From Helicobacter suis (GTDB lineage: Bacteria > Campylobacterota > Campylobacteria > Campylobacterales > Helicobacteraceae), in the NCBI RefSeq assembly GCF_902196135.1, contig NZ_CABIKE010000001.1, forward strand, positions 62,001-126,000: a stretch of DNA of 64,000 bases. The letters are read 5' to 3'. The translations under genes and the position numbers were made by a program. Positions within the stretch are counted from its first letter, which is position 1. Every line of letters begins with the position of its first letter. Shown here in pieces: positions 35,015 through 43,383 of the stretch. Below the pieces are notes generated by a model, which did not search any database, was not told the DNA's origin, and saw only the letters and a list, made by a program, of their open reading frames with translations.

Positions 35015-35931
35015 AAGATTGTTATTTGTGGTGTGATTTTATTGAACGCAGTTTTTTAGAGGATCAATTTTTAACCCTTGTAGAAAAACGGCATGTTTTT
35101 GGCGCGACTTCTAACCCGGTTTTATTTGCCAAAGCCCTTAGTAAGCCCGCCTATAGAGAAGACATTGCTAAGCTTAAGAGTACTAAAAGTACGGCTAAGG
35201 ATATTTATGAAAACTTAGTGATTACAGATATTAAAAGATGTGCTCAAATTTTGCTTCCTTTATGGGAACAAAATAGAGCTACAGGGTATATTAGTTTAGA
35301 AATCGATCCTTTTTTAGCTAATCAAGTACAGGCAAGTATTAAAGAAGCCCTTTTTTTATTCCAACAAATCAATATGCCTAATGTGATGATTAAAGTACCA
35401 GCCACTCAATCTGGCTTAGAGATAATGGAGTATCTAGCAGGCCGCAATATCCCCTTAAATGCGACTTTAGTTTTTGATCCCAAACAGGCACAAGATTGTA
35501 CCCTAGCACTTTTAAAAACAAAGATGGCAGTTGTGAGTATTTTTGTCTCTAGGATTGATACTCTAGCCAATCATAAACTTTCTGCTACGCAAGCGCATTT
35601 AAAAAACCAAGTAGGGATTGCTAATGCCTTAGCTTGCTATGATAAAGTGCGCGCTGTAAGTGATCAAATCTATCCGCTTTTTGCTAGCACAGGGGTTAAA
35701 GACTTGACCCTACCCAAAGACTATTACCTCCAAGCTCTTAAACTAGAGCATAGCATTAGCACCGCTCCACTAGATGTACTAGATGCCTATTATAACAGCC
35801 CTAGCTCCCCCTCTATAAAAAAAGAAGAAATCAACCTAGAAAATTTAAATTTGGCCTACGAACAACTTTTAGATGAGGGTTTGAGTGCCTTTAAAAGCGC
35901 CTTTGAAGCATTACTTAAAGCACTAGCCTAG
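35011..35931 (+). CDS. tal: Transaldolase
   Basis: Transfers a dihydroxyacetone unit between sugar phosphates in the pentose phosphate pathway. The protein has 306 residues, shorter than the TalB type and like other Campylobacterota enzymes. GATSNPVLFAKAL is the N-terminal signature. The Schiff-base lysine is in NVMIKVPATQSGL, followed by LNATLVFDPKQA. FVSRIDTLAN gives the phosphate-binding region. It is joined to murE by ATGA. The 3' end overlaps the convergent pyrB gene by nine bases. Confidence 0.93.
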   Translation: MKDCYLWCDFIERSFLEDQFLTLVEKRHVFGATSNPVLFAKALSKPAYREDIAKLKSTKSTAKDIYENLVITDIKRCAQILLPLWEQNRATGYISLEIDPFLANQVQASIKEALFLFQQINMPNVMIKVPATQSGLEIMEYLAGRNIPLNATLVFDPKQAQDCTLALLKTKMAVVSIFVSRIDTLANHKLSATQAHLKNQVGIANALACYDKVRAVSDQIYPLFASTGVKDLTLPKDYYLQALKLEHSISTAPLDVLDAYYNSPSSPSIKKEEINLENLNLAYEQLLDEGLSAFKSAFEALLKALA

Positions 35932-36804
35932 CATAGATTCTATTAAAGCCATGCGCATGGCAACACCTAGTTTAACCTGTTCTAGGATTTTACAGCGCGA
36001 ATCATTGAGTAATTTATCCTCAATATCAATATTGTGGTGTACGGGTCCGGGGTGTAGAATGATGATCTCTTTATCTTGTAACATAGAGGCCTTAAGGCAG
36101 TAGTGATACGCATAATCTTGTAAAGAACCATAGGTTTGTAAAGAATGCCGTTCAGTTTGGGTACGCAAACACATCACAATATCTACTTCTTTTAAAGCTT
36201 CGTTTAAATTATGGGTGTGTGCAAAAGAGGTTTGTGGGAGAAAATGAGGCGGAGAGACAAGGATAATTTCTAATCCAAAACGGGGTAATAATTCCATGTT
36301 GCTATTGGCTACCCGCGAATTTTTAACATCGCCTATAATGGCTATTTTTTTGCCCTTTAAATTCCCTTTAAAGTGGTTATAAAGGGTGAGTAAATCTAAA
36401 AGCGCTTGGGTGGGGTGGGCTAGAGAGCCACTACCGGCATTAATGAGTGCACATGTGAGGTGTTTAGCAAAAAAGAGGGCTGCACTGGAGTAATGGTGGC
36501 GGGTGATGATTAAATCTACTTGCATGGCTTGCAAATTTAAAAGCGTGTCTAATAAAGTCTCGCCCTTTTTAGTTGAACTACCCTCTACATTAAAAACATT
36601 AAAATGGGCATTTAAACGGCAACTTGCGGTTTGAAAACTAGCAATGGTACGGGTAGAGTGTTCAAAGAAAAGTGCCAAAATAACTTTATTCTTTAAAGAA
36701 GGCGCGCCTTGTAGGTTTTGATCTAGTAAAGTGTTGGCGCGTTTTAAAAGTGTTAGCACTTGTGCATTGTTTAGGTCTTTTGTGCTGATGAGGTGTTTTA
36801 GCAT
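35923..36804 (-). CDS. pyrB: Aspartate carbamoyltransferase catalytic subunit
   Basis: Condenses carbamoyl phosphate with aspartate, the committed step of pyrimidine synthesis. It has 293 residues, close to the family's 300-310. FFEHSTRTIASFQTA is the carbamoyl-phosphate site, INAGSGSLAHPTQALLDLLT the second half of the active site, and ILHPGPVHHNIDI the third. No regulatory subunit (pyrI) is nearby. The ATG has no Shine-Dalgarno sequence and lies eight bases after an extended -10 box, divergent from the lipoprotein gene. Confidence 0.96.
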   Translation of the reverse strand: MLKHLISTKDLNNAQVLTLLKRANTLLDQNLQGAPSLKNKVILALFFEHSTRTIASFQTASCRLNAHFNVFNVEGSSTKKGETLLDTLLNLQAMQVDLIITRHHYSSAALFFAKHLTCALINAGSGSLAHPTQALLDLLTLYNHFKGNLKGKKIAIIGDVKNSRVANSNMELLPRFGLEIILVSPPHFLPQTSFAHTHNLNEALKEVDIVMCLRTQTERHSLQTYGSLQDYAYHYCLKASMLQDKEIIILHPGPVHHNIDIEDKLLNDSRCKILEQVKLGVAMRMALIESMLG

Positions 36805-36812
36805 GGGTATCG

Positions 36813-36821
36813 CTTATAACA
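36813..36821 (-). promoter_or_regulatory. Extended -10 (TGT-TATAAG) of pyrB, predicting a leaderless or nearly leaderless mRNA
   Basis: On the minus strand TGT-TATAAG ends eight bases before the pyrB ATG at 36804; the bases between (CGATACCC) have no ribosome site. The leader would be 0-2 bases. Confidence 0.5.
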
Positions 36822-36825
36822 AAGA

Positions 36826-36834
36826 TGTTAAAAT
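36826..36834 (+). promoter_or_regulatory. Extended -10 (TGT-TAAAAT) of the lipoprotein gene, predicting a leaderless mRNA
   Basis: TGT-TAAAAT is followed by TATAGC and then the ATG at 36841. There is no ribosome site, so the start of transcription and translation should coincide. It nearly touches the divergent pyrB promoter. Confidence 0.5.
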
Positions 36835-36840
36835 TATAGC

Positions 36841-37341
36841 ATGCGGGTTGTGCTTATTTTAGGTTTGCTAGTTTTTCTTGCGGGTTGTACTAACCGCATG
36901 GATACAGCTTATATGCCCGGCTTTTTAGCTGAAAAACGCACCCAAGCCACTAGAAAAGGTGAGATTATCAAAGATCTACGCCCTGTAGTGAGTGTGTTTG
37001 CAACCCATTTAAACGAAGTAGACCCCGCATCTTATCACCAACGCGAGTTTTTCTTTATTGAGATATTTGCCCAAGATTCTAGTGTTTTTGAAAATGATGT
37101 GATGACTTATAAACTCTATGCTCTGAAGAATAGCTACACACCCATGTGGGTACGGCCAATTAGTAAAGATGAATTTGACTCGATATTTTACACCACTAAC
37201 AAATACGCCAAAGCTTACTTAGTTGCCTTCCCTAAATTAGATCGCCTCTCTCAAGAGGAAGCCAAATTAGAAATGGATTTAGAAGGTTTAGGGACGATTA
37301 CTTTTAATTTTGCCTACAGCGTACCCGCACTCAAATTTTAA
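36841..37341 (+). CDS. Putative lipoprotein, unknown function
   Basis: A 166-residue protein with a signal peptide and lipobox LAGC (Cys16), so probably lipid-anchored at the cell envelope. The mature part is soluble and mixed alpha/beta: KDLRPVVSVFATHLNEV, REFFFIEIFAQDSSVFEND, and a C-terminal beta-rich end FNFAYSVPALKF. I do not recognise a named family. It lies alone between pyrB and nusA and appears to have a leaderless promoter. Confidence 0.72.
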   Translation: MRVVLILGLLVFLAGCTNRMDTAYMPGFLAEKRTQATRKGEIIKDLRPVVSVFATHLNEVDPASYHQREFFFIEIFAQDSSVFENDVMTYKLYALKNSYTPMWVRPISKDEFDSIFYTTNKYAKAYLVAFPKLDRLSQEEAKLEMDLEGLGTITFNFAYSVPALKF

Positions 37342-37367
37342 CCTGTAAGAGTAACAAAGATTAATTT

Positions 37368-37376
37368 TGTTATAAT
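37368..37376 (+). promoter_or_regulatory. Extended -10 (TGT-TATAAT) for nusA
   Basis: TGT followed by a consensus TATAAT lies 36 bases before the nusA GTG, giving a leader of about 30 bases with an AAAGGATC ribosome site. Confidence 0.55.
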
Positions 37377-37412
37377 GATTTCATTCCCCCGTGTAAATTC
37401 CAAAGGATCAAA

Positions 37413-38537
37413 GTGGAGAAAATACTAGATATTGTAGAATTGATTGCCTATGAAAAGGGTTTGAGTTTAGAGACAATTAAAGATGTTGTAAAAAATAGCA
37501 TTTTAAAGGTTGCGCGGAGTTGTTTAGACACAGAGGCTAATTTTGTTATTGATGATTCAAATAAAGATCTAGCCCTTTTGCATGTCGTTGAAGTGTGTGC
37601 CGATGGCGATCCTAAATTAGAACAAGACCCTAAAAATACACTCTCTTTAAAAGAAGCCCATAAAAGCGATCCGTCTTTAAAACCTAATGATTTATTGCAC
37701 TATGAAATCAGTTTAAAAGACATGAAACGCGGCGCGGTCAATACGCTTTTTAAAGACTTAGAATACAATATCCAAAGAAGTTTAGAAGATCAGTATTTTC
37801 AGAAATATAAAAGCATGCTTAATACCATTGTTACAGGGGTTGTTTTAGATGTTGATGCCAATCAAAATACTTATATTGAAATTGATGGATTACAAGCAAT
37901 CTTAGCCCTGAAAAATCGCATTAAAGGGGAAAGCTTTAAAGTAGGCAATAGTGTACGGGCTATTTTAAAAAATGTGCGTTTTAGTAAACAAGGTTTAGTC
38001 TTAGAACTTTCAAGAACAACCCCTAAATTCTTAGAAGCCCTCTTGCGTTTAGAAGTGCCTGAAATTGCTGATGAGGAAATTGAAATTATGGGCATTGCTA
38101 GAATTCCGGGTGATAGGGCTAAATTAGCTTTGCGCTCGCATAATAGCCAAATTGATCCCATCGGGGCAACCGTGGGGGTTAAAGGTGTGCGTATCAATGC
38201 AATTAGTAAAGAATTGTGCAATGAAAGCATTGACTGTGTGCATTACAATGAAATTCCAGAGATTTACATCGCAAATACCCTCTCACCTGCCCAGACAATT
38301 CGCATTAAATTAAGTGAAGAACAAGGAGAAAAAAGAGCACTTGTTAGCCTTTATGGCGATCAAAAAAGCAAAGCCATTGGTAAAAATGGCGTAAATGTAC
38401 GCCTAGCTTGCATGCTCACTGGTTATAATATTGACTTTGAAGTTCTTGAATCTAAAGAAAACATGCCCAAAGATCAGAAGGTAGGCTTGAGCATGCTTGA
38501 ATCTCTTTTTGCTAAACCCCCCAAAGATACCCCCTAA
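37413..38537 (+). CDS. nusA: Transcription termination/antitermination factor NusA
   Basis: An RNA polymerase-binding factor of 374 residues. The N-terminal domain (about 1-125) has LIAYEKGLSLETIKDVVKNS, the S1 domain (about 130-200) has GVVLDVDANQNTYIEIDG, and KH domains follow with VPEIADEEIEIMGIARIPGD and GATVGVKGVRINAISKEL; the second KH region has KAIGKNGVNVRLA. There are no C-terminal acidic repeats, as is usual in this group. GTG at 37413 follows AAAGGATCAAA. It ends seven bases before the convergent dcuA gene. Confidence 0.95.
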   Translation: MEKILDIVELIAYEKGLSLETIKDVVKNSILKVARSCLDTEANFVIDDSNKDLALLHVVEVCADGDPKLEQDPKNTLSLKEAHKSDPSLKPNDLLHYEISLKDMKRGAVNTLFKDLEYNIQRSLEDQYFQKYKSMLNTIVTGVVLDVDANQNTYIEIDGLQAILALKNRIKGESFKVGNSVRAILKNVRFSKQGLVLELSRTTPKFLEALLRLEVPEIADEEIEIMGIARIPGDRAKLALRSHNSQIDPIGATVGVKGVRINAISKELCNESIDCVHYNEIPEIYIANTLSPAQTIRIKLSEEQGEKRALVSLYGDQKSKAIGKNGVNVRLACMLTGYNIDFEVLESKENMPKDQKVGLSMLESLFAKPPKDTP

Positions 38538-38543
38538 GTGGGC

Positions 38544-39854
38544 TTAGAGTAACATAGGCGCTAATATAAAACTAGAACAAACAGAAAAAGTAATTACGAG
38601 TACACCGGGAAAAAGGAAGGGGTGGTTAAAGATATAAGCGCCAATTTTAGTACTTCCCGTATCATCCATTTGAACAGCCCCTAATAAAGTTGGATAAGTA
38701 GGCAAAACAAAAAGTGCTGATGTGGCTGCAAAAGAAGCCACCACCATATAAACGCCGTGGTGGTTTTCAGGTGTGAGGCCTAAGGCTAAGATCACGCTAG
38801 GGATTAAAGCTTTAGTCGTGGCTGCTTGGGAGTAAAGCAGCATGCTAGTGAAAAATAAGCCTACAGCTAATAAAAAGGGATAGTGGCCAAGCAAAGAGGA
38901 GGCTAAAACTTTAATCGGTGCAATATAGCCCTTAACAAAGGTATCTCCAAGCCATGCTACCCCTAGTACGCATACACACGCACTCAAGCCCGCTTTAAAA
39001 GTACTGGTTTGTACTAAGTCGTTGCATTTGAGTTTACAAAAAAGAACAATACAAGTAGCAATGGTGAGCATGAAACTTACAATAGCCGCATCGCGTGGTA
39101 ATACAACCGGATGAATCCACCCGACATTTTTAGAAATAGCCGTTGCATATAACACGACGGCTAAAATCCCTATAAGAAAAATATAAACCGAAAGTTTGGC
39201 GCTTTTGGGCAATGTACTAGCTTGTTTGGTAGCGGTTTGTACCTGTGCTTGTGCATTAAGTGCATTGGGTAAAAAGGTGCTAACGATGAATGCGGTGAGC
39301 ATGCAGGCTAAAAATGTGGTGGAAATACAAATGACTAAAAGAATGGGATAGGATACCCCAAGGGGTTCTAAAAACGCACTCATGGTAATTACAGCCGCAG
39401 AAACAGGGCTAGCTGTAATGGCAATTTGGCTAGCCACTACGGCTAAAGATAATGGGCGGCAGGGGCGGATATTTTGTCCCTTAGAAACCTCTACAATAAC
39501 AGGTAGTACCGAAAAAGAGGTGTGTCCTGTGCCGGCTAAAATAGTGAGGGTATAGGTAACTAAAGGCGCTAAATAATTGATGTATTTAGGATTGGAGCGC
39601 AAAACTTTCTCTGCAATTTGAACTAAATAATCTAGCCCCCCGGCTAATTGCATGCATGAAATTGCCCCAATTACTGACATAATAATTAAAATCACATCCC
39701 AAGGAATAACCCCAGGGTGCATGCCAAGCCCTAGTGTGAGCAACACAACCCCAAAACCCCCTGCAAATCCAATCCCCATACCCCCCAAGCGCACACCTAA
39801 ATAAATAGCCCCTAAAAGCGCGATTAATTGTAAAACTAGATGCCAACTATCCAT
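38544..39854 (-). CDS. dcuA: Anaerobic C4-dicarboxylate transporter (DcuA/DcuB family)
   Basis: A 436-residue inner membrane carrier with about ten helices, exchanging fumarate, aspartate or malate for succinate. IYLGVRLGGMGIGFAGGFGV at the N-terminus, LAGTGHTSFSVLPVIVEV, IRPCRPLSLAVVASQIAIT and the C-terminal YSQAATTKALIPS and FVLPTYPTLLGAVQ are family marks. The start is ATG at 39854 after AGGAG; a longer open frame to 39917 overlaps the comB4 stop and is not needed. Asp and fumarate taken up could feed fumarate respiration. Confidence 0.93.
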   Translation of the reverse strand: MDSWHLVLQLIALLGAIYLGVRLGGMGIGFAGGFGVVLLTLGLGMHPGVIPWDVILIIMSVIGAISCMQLAGGLDYLVQIAEKVLRSNPKYINYLAPLVTYTLTILAGTGHTSFSVLPVIVEVSKGQNIRPCRPLSLAVVASQIAITASPVSAAVITMSAFLEPLGVSYPILLVICISTTFLACMLTAFIVSTFLPNALNAQAQVQTATKQASTLPKSAKLSVYIFLIGILAVVLYATAISKNVGWIHPVVLPRDAAIVSFMLTIATCIVLFCKLKCNDLVQTSTFKAGLSACVCVLGVAWLGDTFVKGYIAPIKVLASSLLGHYPFLLAVGLFFTSMLLYSQAATTKALIPSVILALGLTPENHHGVYMVVASFAATSALFVLPTYPTLLGAVQMDDTGSTKIGAYIFNHPFLFPGVLVITFSVCSSFILAPMLL

Positions 39855-39868
39855 GCAAAACTCCTGAT

Positions 39869-42244
39869 TTAAATTGCAAACTCCCAATCTTGAGATTGCA
39901 AAAACACCTCCCGCCAAGTTTCAGGATAAGTTTGCATTAATCCTTGTAAGTGTTTAGCCAAACTTGCATTAGAATTAAAAATACACAGATACGGGCCTAA
40001 AGATTGTAAACTAACATTAATAATACTAGAACTGCCATCATTCATGTTTTTAACTAGAATCTGGTGGGCATGTGTGGGTGTGTTTTCTAAAAAGTGTTGT
40101 TCCATGTGGCTAAGTTTAATCCCAAAATCACGGCTAAGAGCTGTACTATCAATGTGCTTTTGTGGATAAAAGATTAAAGTCCCCATGTTTTTAATAAAAC
40201 TAGCCGCATCTTGGATAGAGTTAAGTTGGTTTGTATCTTGTAAGGCTAAAACCACCACCCCATTAGCCTTTCTAGCTTGGGTGATTAAAGTGTTAATGTG
40301 TGTGTTTAGGATAGAATTTTGCGCATAACTTTTAAATTCATCTATAAAGAGTAAAAACCCCTGATTGTGTTCTAAGGCTTGGTGTAAAATCTTATAAAAA
40401 ATATAGTAAGCCAAAAGCCCTAAATCTTTAGGATTAGTACTAATAGCGTCCATGTTAATAGTTGTAATGGGGGTTTTAAATTCTAAGCTATCTTCTAAGG
40501 CGTTAAAAAGTGGGTTATGTAAATAAGGTTCTAAATTTAAAGCTTGGGTGTGGATCAATGCGTCTTTAAAATCTTGCAAGGAAAAACTTTGAGGGGGCAG
40601 GGTTGCGTATAAAGTTTTAAGGGTGTTAAGAATAGCATTACTAGCTTGGATGTCTAGCTGGTTTTGTGGCTTTAGAGAGATATTTAGCATAGCCGCATAA
40701 AAAGAGTGTAAAAAATCTATATTTTCTTTGGAATTTTTAAGAGATAGAGGGTTGATTTTAAAATGCGTGCCTGAGTTGTAAGTGCCGCCAAAATAATGGG
40801 TGTATGAAAATAATCCATAGGCGCGATCTAGGGCTAGAATATTGAGGCGATCGTATTTCAGCGCACTCATCATTAAAAAACTCATTAAAGTCGTCTTACC
40901 CGTCCCTGTAGCGCCAATAATCATCGTATGCCCATTGGCTCTATGCAAACTATGTTGTGCTGTATTGTGCGGTACTTCTTGGTTATGGAAATTAAAAAGA
41001 TAGGGGGAGTGATCGAGGTTTTTAAACACACTTAGGGGCATGTTTCCCCAAGAGTTTGATTTAAAACCGCGATCAGGTTTTTCAAAGACAAGTAAACAAG
41101 CTAGGGCTTGAGAACTTTGACAACGCAAACGAGGGTTTAAATGCAAACGCCCGGGAAAGAAGGAAAAATAGGCAGGTCTAAGCCCTAAAGTTTCTACAAC
41201 GCCTACTAGATGTCCATTAGATAAAAGGCTTAAAACCTCTTGGGTTTCTTGGTTGAGTGTTTCTAAATGGGGATGTCTAAGAATAAGATTACAGGCAATT
41301 TTTTGCAAACAAAGCTGTTTAGCTTGGATGCGCTCATAATATTCTTGTAACTCTTGTTTGACTAGCGAGCTAATGGTTAAACGGATTTTTTCTTGGATAA
41401 AAGATAGGGCTTTTTGCGTCTCTAAAGGTTCTATAGAAAAAATAATGTCTAATTCTTTTTCTTGGTGTAATAGATTTGCAAAAACCAAAGAGCTTAGAGT
41501 TTTACTCGCATAGGCCTTAATCCCTAAAATGCGGTTATACATACGCGATTCATGATATTCTTGAATATAGTAGTCTTTTTTAAAATGTACATTAGTCGCG
41601 ATGTAACTATCTTCTAAAAAACCTAAAGTAGGCTTAAGAGGCATAAAAAAGCCGTTGATAAATTCTGCATAGAAATTTAAAGCTTGCGTGGCGGTGAGGG
41701 GTTTTGGTTTAAAGGGCTGGAGTGCATGGGTTATTTTAGACATGCAATCAGAAAGTAGCTTAGCTTGGTGATCATATAGCTGTGTGGAGGTAGTTGTAGT
41801 GATCTCTAGCTTTTTTTGTTCTAAAAAATCTTTAATAGGGCTTTTAGTGGTTTCAAAAATAAGAGTGTAGGTGTTTTCATAAATAGTTTTGTTTTCAAAT
41901 TGATTAAGGATAGCTTGGGCATAAGGGTTACTCAACTGGTGGTTATGTTTGAGTTGTAATTTACGGCGTTTAGTGTGTACACGCAAAACAACCCCTTGTA
42001 GTTGATCTAAGGCATTTTGTTTACTCTGAAAATACCCCTGTAATTCCTCTTTGGCCATCGCATTTGCACTCAAACCCTCAAGTTGTAACATCCCCACTAA
42101 CTGTTCATTTTTAGTCAGTAAAAAGCGCGTATCATAGAGCCCCAGAATATTATTTTCCTCAGCCATGCAATGAACTTTTGGCAAAGCACCCACAAGCAAA
42201 TCTAAAGCCTTGTTGTATAAAAAATCCCACAGCACATGGAGCAT
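39869..42244 (-). CDS. comB4: VirB4-family ATPase of the ComB DNA-uptake system
   Basis: A type IV secretion ATPase of 791 residues. The N-terminal CagE/TrbE/VirB domain (about 1-400) ends near RCQSSQALACLL. Walker A is GATGTGKT at 444-451 (IIGATGTGKTTLMSF). Walker B is LLFIDEFKSYA. The C-terminal motif region has LALQDTNQLNSI. Length and sequence suit ComB4 of the H. pylori competence apparatus, which drives DNA across the outer membrane. comB2 and comB3, which precede it in H. pylori, are absent here: an outer membrane protein gene lies upstream. AAGGGA precedes the ATG at 42244. A conjugative VirB4 is less likely because no other such genes occur nearby. Confidence 0.85.
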   Translation of the reverse strand: MLHVLWDFLYNKALDLLVGALPKVHCMAEENNILGLYDTRFLLTKNEQLVGMLQLEGLSANAMAKEELQGYFQSKQNALDQLQGVVLRVHTKRRKLQLKHNHQLSNPYAQAILNQFENKTIYENTYTLIFETTKSPIKDFLEQKKLEITTTTSTQLYDHQAKLLSDCMSKITHALQPFKPKPLTATQALNFYAEFINGFFMPLKPTLGFLEDSYIATNVHFKKDYYIQEYHESRMYNRILGIKAYASKTLSSLVFANLLHQEKELDIIFSIEPLETQKALSFIQEKIRLTISSLVKQELQEYYERIQAKQLCLQKIACNLILRHPHLETLNQETQEVLSLLSNGHLVGVVETLGLRPAYFSFFPGRLHLNPRLRCQSSQALACLLVFEKPDRGFKSNSWGNMPLSVFKNLDHSPYLFNFHNQEVPHNTAQHSLHRANGHTMIIGATGTGKTTLMSFLMMSALKYDRLNILALDRAYGLFSYTHYFGGTYNSGTHFKINPLSLKNSKENIDFLHSFYAAMLNISLKPQNQLDIQASNAILNTLKTLYATLPPQSFSLQDFKDALIHTQALNLEPYLHNPLFNALEDSLEFKTPITTINMDAISTNPKDLGLLAYYIFYKILHQALEHNQGFLLFIDEFKSYAQNSILNTHINTLITQARKANGVVVLALQDTNQLNSIQDAASFIKNMGTLIFYPQKHIDSTALSRDFGIKLSHMEQHFLENTPTHAHQILVKNMNDGSSSIINVSLQSLGPYLCIFNSNASLAKHLQGLMQTYPETWREVFLQSQDWEFAI

Positions 42245-42299
42245 TGATTCCCTTCAAAATCCCTATTATAGTGGCGTGTGGTAAATAGAAATAAGAATT

Positions 42300-42315
42300 G
42301 CTCCCGAAAGGGAGC
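42300..42315 (-). terminator. Rho-independent terminator of the outer membrane protein gene
   Basis: GCTCCC and GGGAGC form a perfect 6-base stem with a 4-base loop. On the minus strand it is followed by AATTCTTATTT, and on the plus strand by GTTTTAATT, so it might act in both directions. It lies 20 bases after the outer membrane protein stop and before the comB4 start. Confidence 0.65.
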
Positions 42316-42335
42316 GTTTTAATTATAAATAGAAG

Positions 42336-42926
42336 TTAGAAAGTGAAGACATAATTCACATACCAAGCATAGCGCCTCATCATAGTAATACCATTACCGA
42401 ATTTTTGAGGAACCATAGGGAATTTAATACCCGCTTGGATAGCAGAGCGATCGCCGATACGGATACGACCACCTACATTAAAGAGGAATTGAAAACCGGT
42501 GTGGGTATAGCCATTAAAATCCCAAGTATTACCCGCTAATTGGATACCGCCCACTAGACCCATAGAAAAAGGACTTGTCGCGATGAAGTTAACAATCATA
42601 TCAGCCGCACCGCCATAAGTGTACATGTTCCATTTGTATTGAGAATTAGGGCCCATTTGTGGAGAATTTTGGTAATCAAAGAAGCCATAAATTTGGCCAC
42701 CAAACCATTTATTGATAAACCCAACGCCACCAATTTGTGCGCCTAAACCATAAAGGTGCATCCCAGAAGTAAGAGGAGTTCTATACGCGTCCCCTCCTGC
42801 TCTACCTTGTTGGTAACCTAGACCTAAGAAAAACCCATTTTTTTCATCTGCTTGGGCTACAGACATGGCACTAACAGCTACCAGACTAGAAAGGGTTAAG
42901 CTCTTAAAAGTGCGCTTGAGACTCAT
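42336..42926 (-). CDS. Helicobacter outer membrane protein, small beta-barrel (Hor/Hop-like)
   Basis: A 196-residue protein with a signal peptide, cleaved near MSVAQA-DEKNG (about residue 26). The mature part starts GFFLGLGYQQGRAGG, in the style of Hop/Hor barrels, and runs through alternating strands to a C-terminal aromatic strand YAWYVNYVFTF. The start is ATG at 42926 after AAGGAG; an open frame to 43046 has no such site. Barrels of this size probably have eight strands. A terminator follows it. About 300 bases upstream (42927-43224) hold no gene that I can support. Confidence 0.85.
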   Translation of the reverse strand: MSLKRTFKSLTLSSLVAVSAMSVAQADEKNGFFLGLGYQQGRAGGDAYRTPLTSGMHLYGLGAQIGGVGFINKWFGGQIYGFFDYQNSPQMGPNSQYKWNMYTYGGAADMIVNFIATSPFSMGLVGGIQLAGNTWDFNGYTHTGFQFLFNVGGRIRIGDRSAIQAGIKFPMVPQKFGNGITMMRRYAWYVNYVFTF

Positions 42927-43224
42927 AAAAAACTCCTTATTTTTAAAGATAGAAACACATAAGCTAATAGTGTTCCAGATTCTGCTTAAAAAAGCATGGA
43001 TCAGATCGTCCATGCTGGGCGGACATGGCAAACACATAGTAAACAAAAAGGTTTTTGCTTTTTTGTGTACTCTAAAAATCCTTCTACTTTTAGACTTTCT
43101 TTTTAATTCTCTGTGGCTAAAATGCTTTTGGGGGTTGGTTGGTGCTTTTGTACCTTTCCCTCCTTGTTTGAGTGCTAATAAAAGTTATGTTTTTCTTTGA
43201 TTTGTATCAAAAAGTTGTAGTACT

Positions 43225-43371
43225 CTAAAACCTTTCGTCATCTGGCATGTGTTCTAAGATTAACCCAACGGCTAAAGATTTACCCCCACCATAGCGCAAA
43301 GGACTTTTACTATAGCGTTTGTAATGTAATTTTTGTGGATAAAGACTTTTTAAAAATGTGGATTTTTGCAT
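43225..43371 (-). pseudogene. 5' remnant of a D12-class adenine DNA methyltransferase
   Basis: A 48-codon frame starts MQKSTFLKSLYPQKLHYKRY and continues SKSPLRYGGGKSLAVGLILE before a TAG. The S-P-L-R-Y-x-G-G-K segment is the N-terminal S-adenosylmethionine-binding motif of D12-class (Dam/DpnM-like) N6-adenine methyltransferases, which are about 250-300 residues long. The catalytic DPPY motif and the rest are gone, and the next 300 bases hold no more of it. It lies between the outer membrane protein and purL, and looks like what remains after loss of a restriction-modification gene. Confidence 0.65.
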
Positions 43372-43383
43372 GGACTTTGGATT

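Noticed and set aside
42300-42315. Hairpin as part of an attachment site or repeat element
   Set aside because: Position just after a gene and the T-rich flank suit an ordinary terminator; no second copy was noticed.
42865-43200. Plus-strand open frame of 111 codons over the 5' end of the outer membrane protein gene
   Set aside because: It lies largely antisense to the signal peptide and promoter of a real gene, has no ribosome site and shows no family-like motif.
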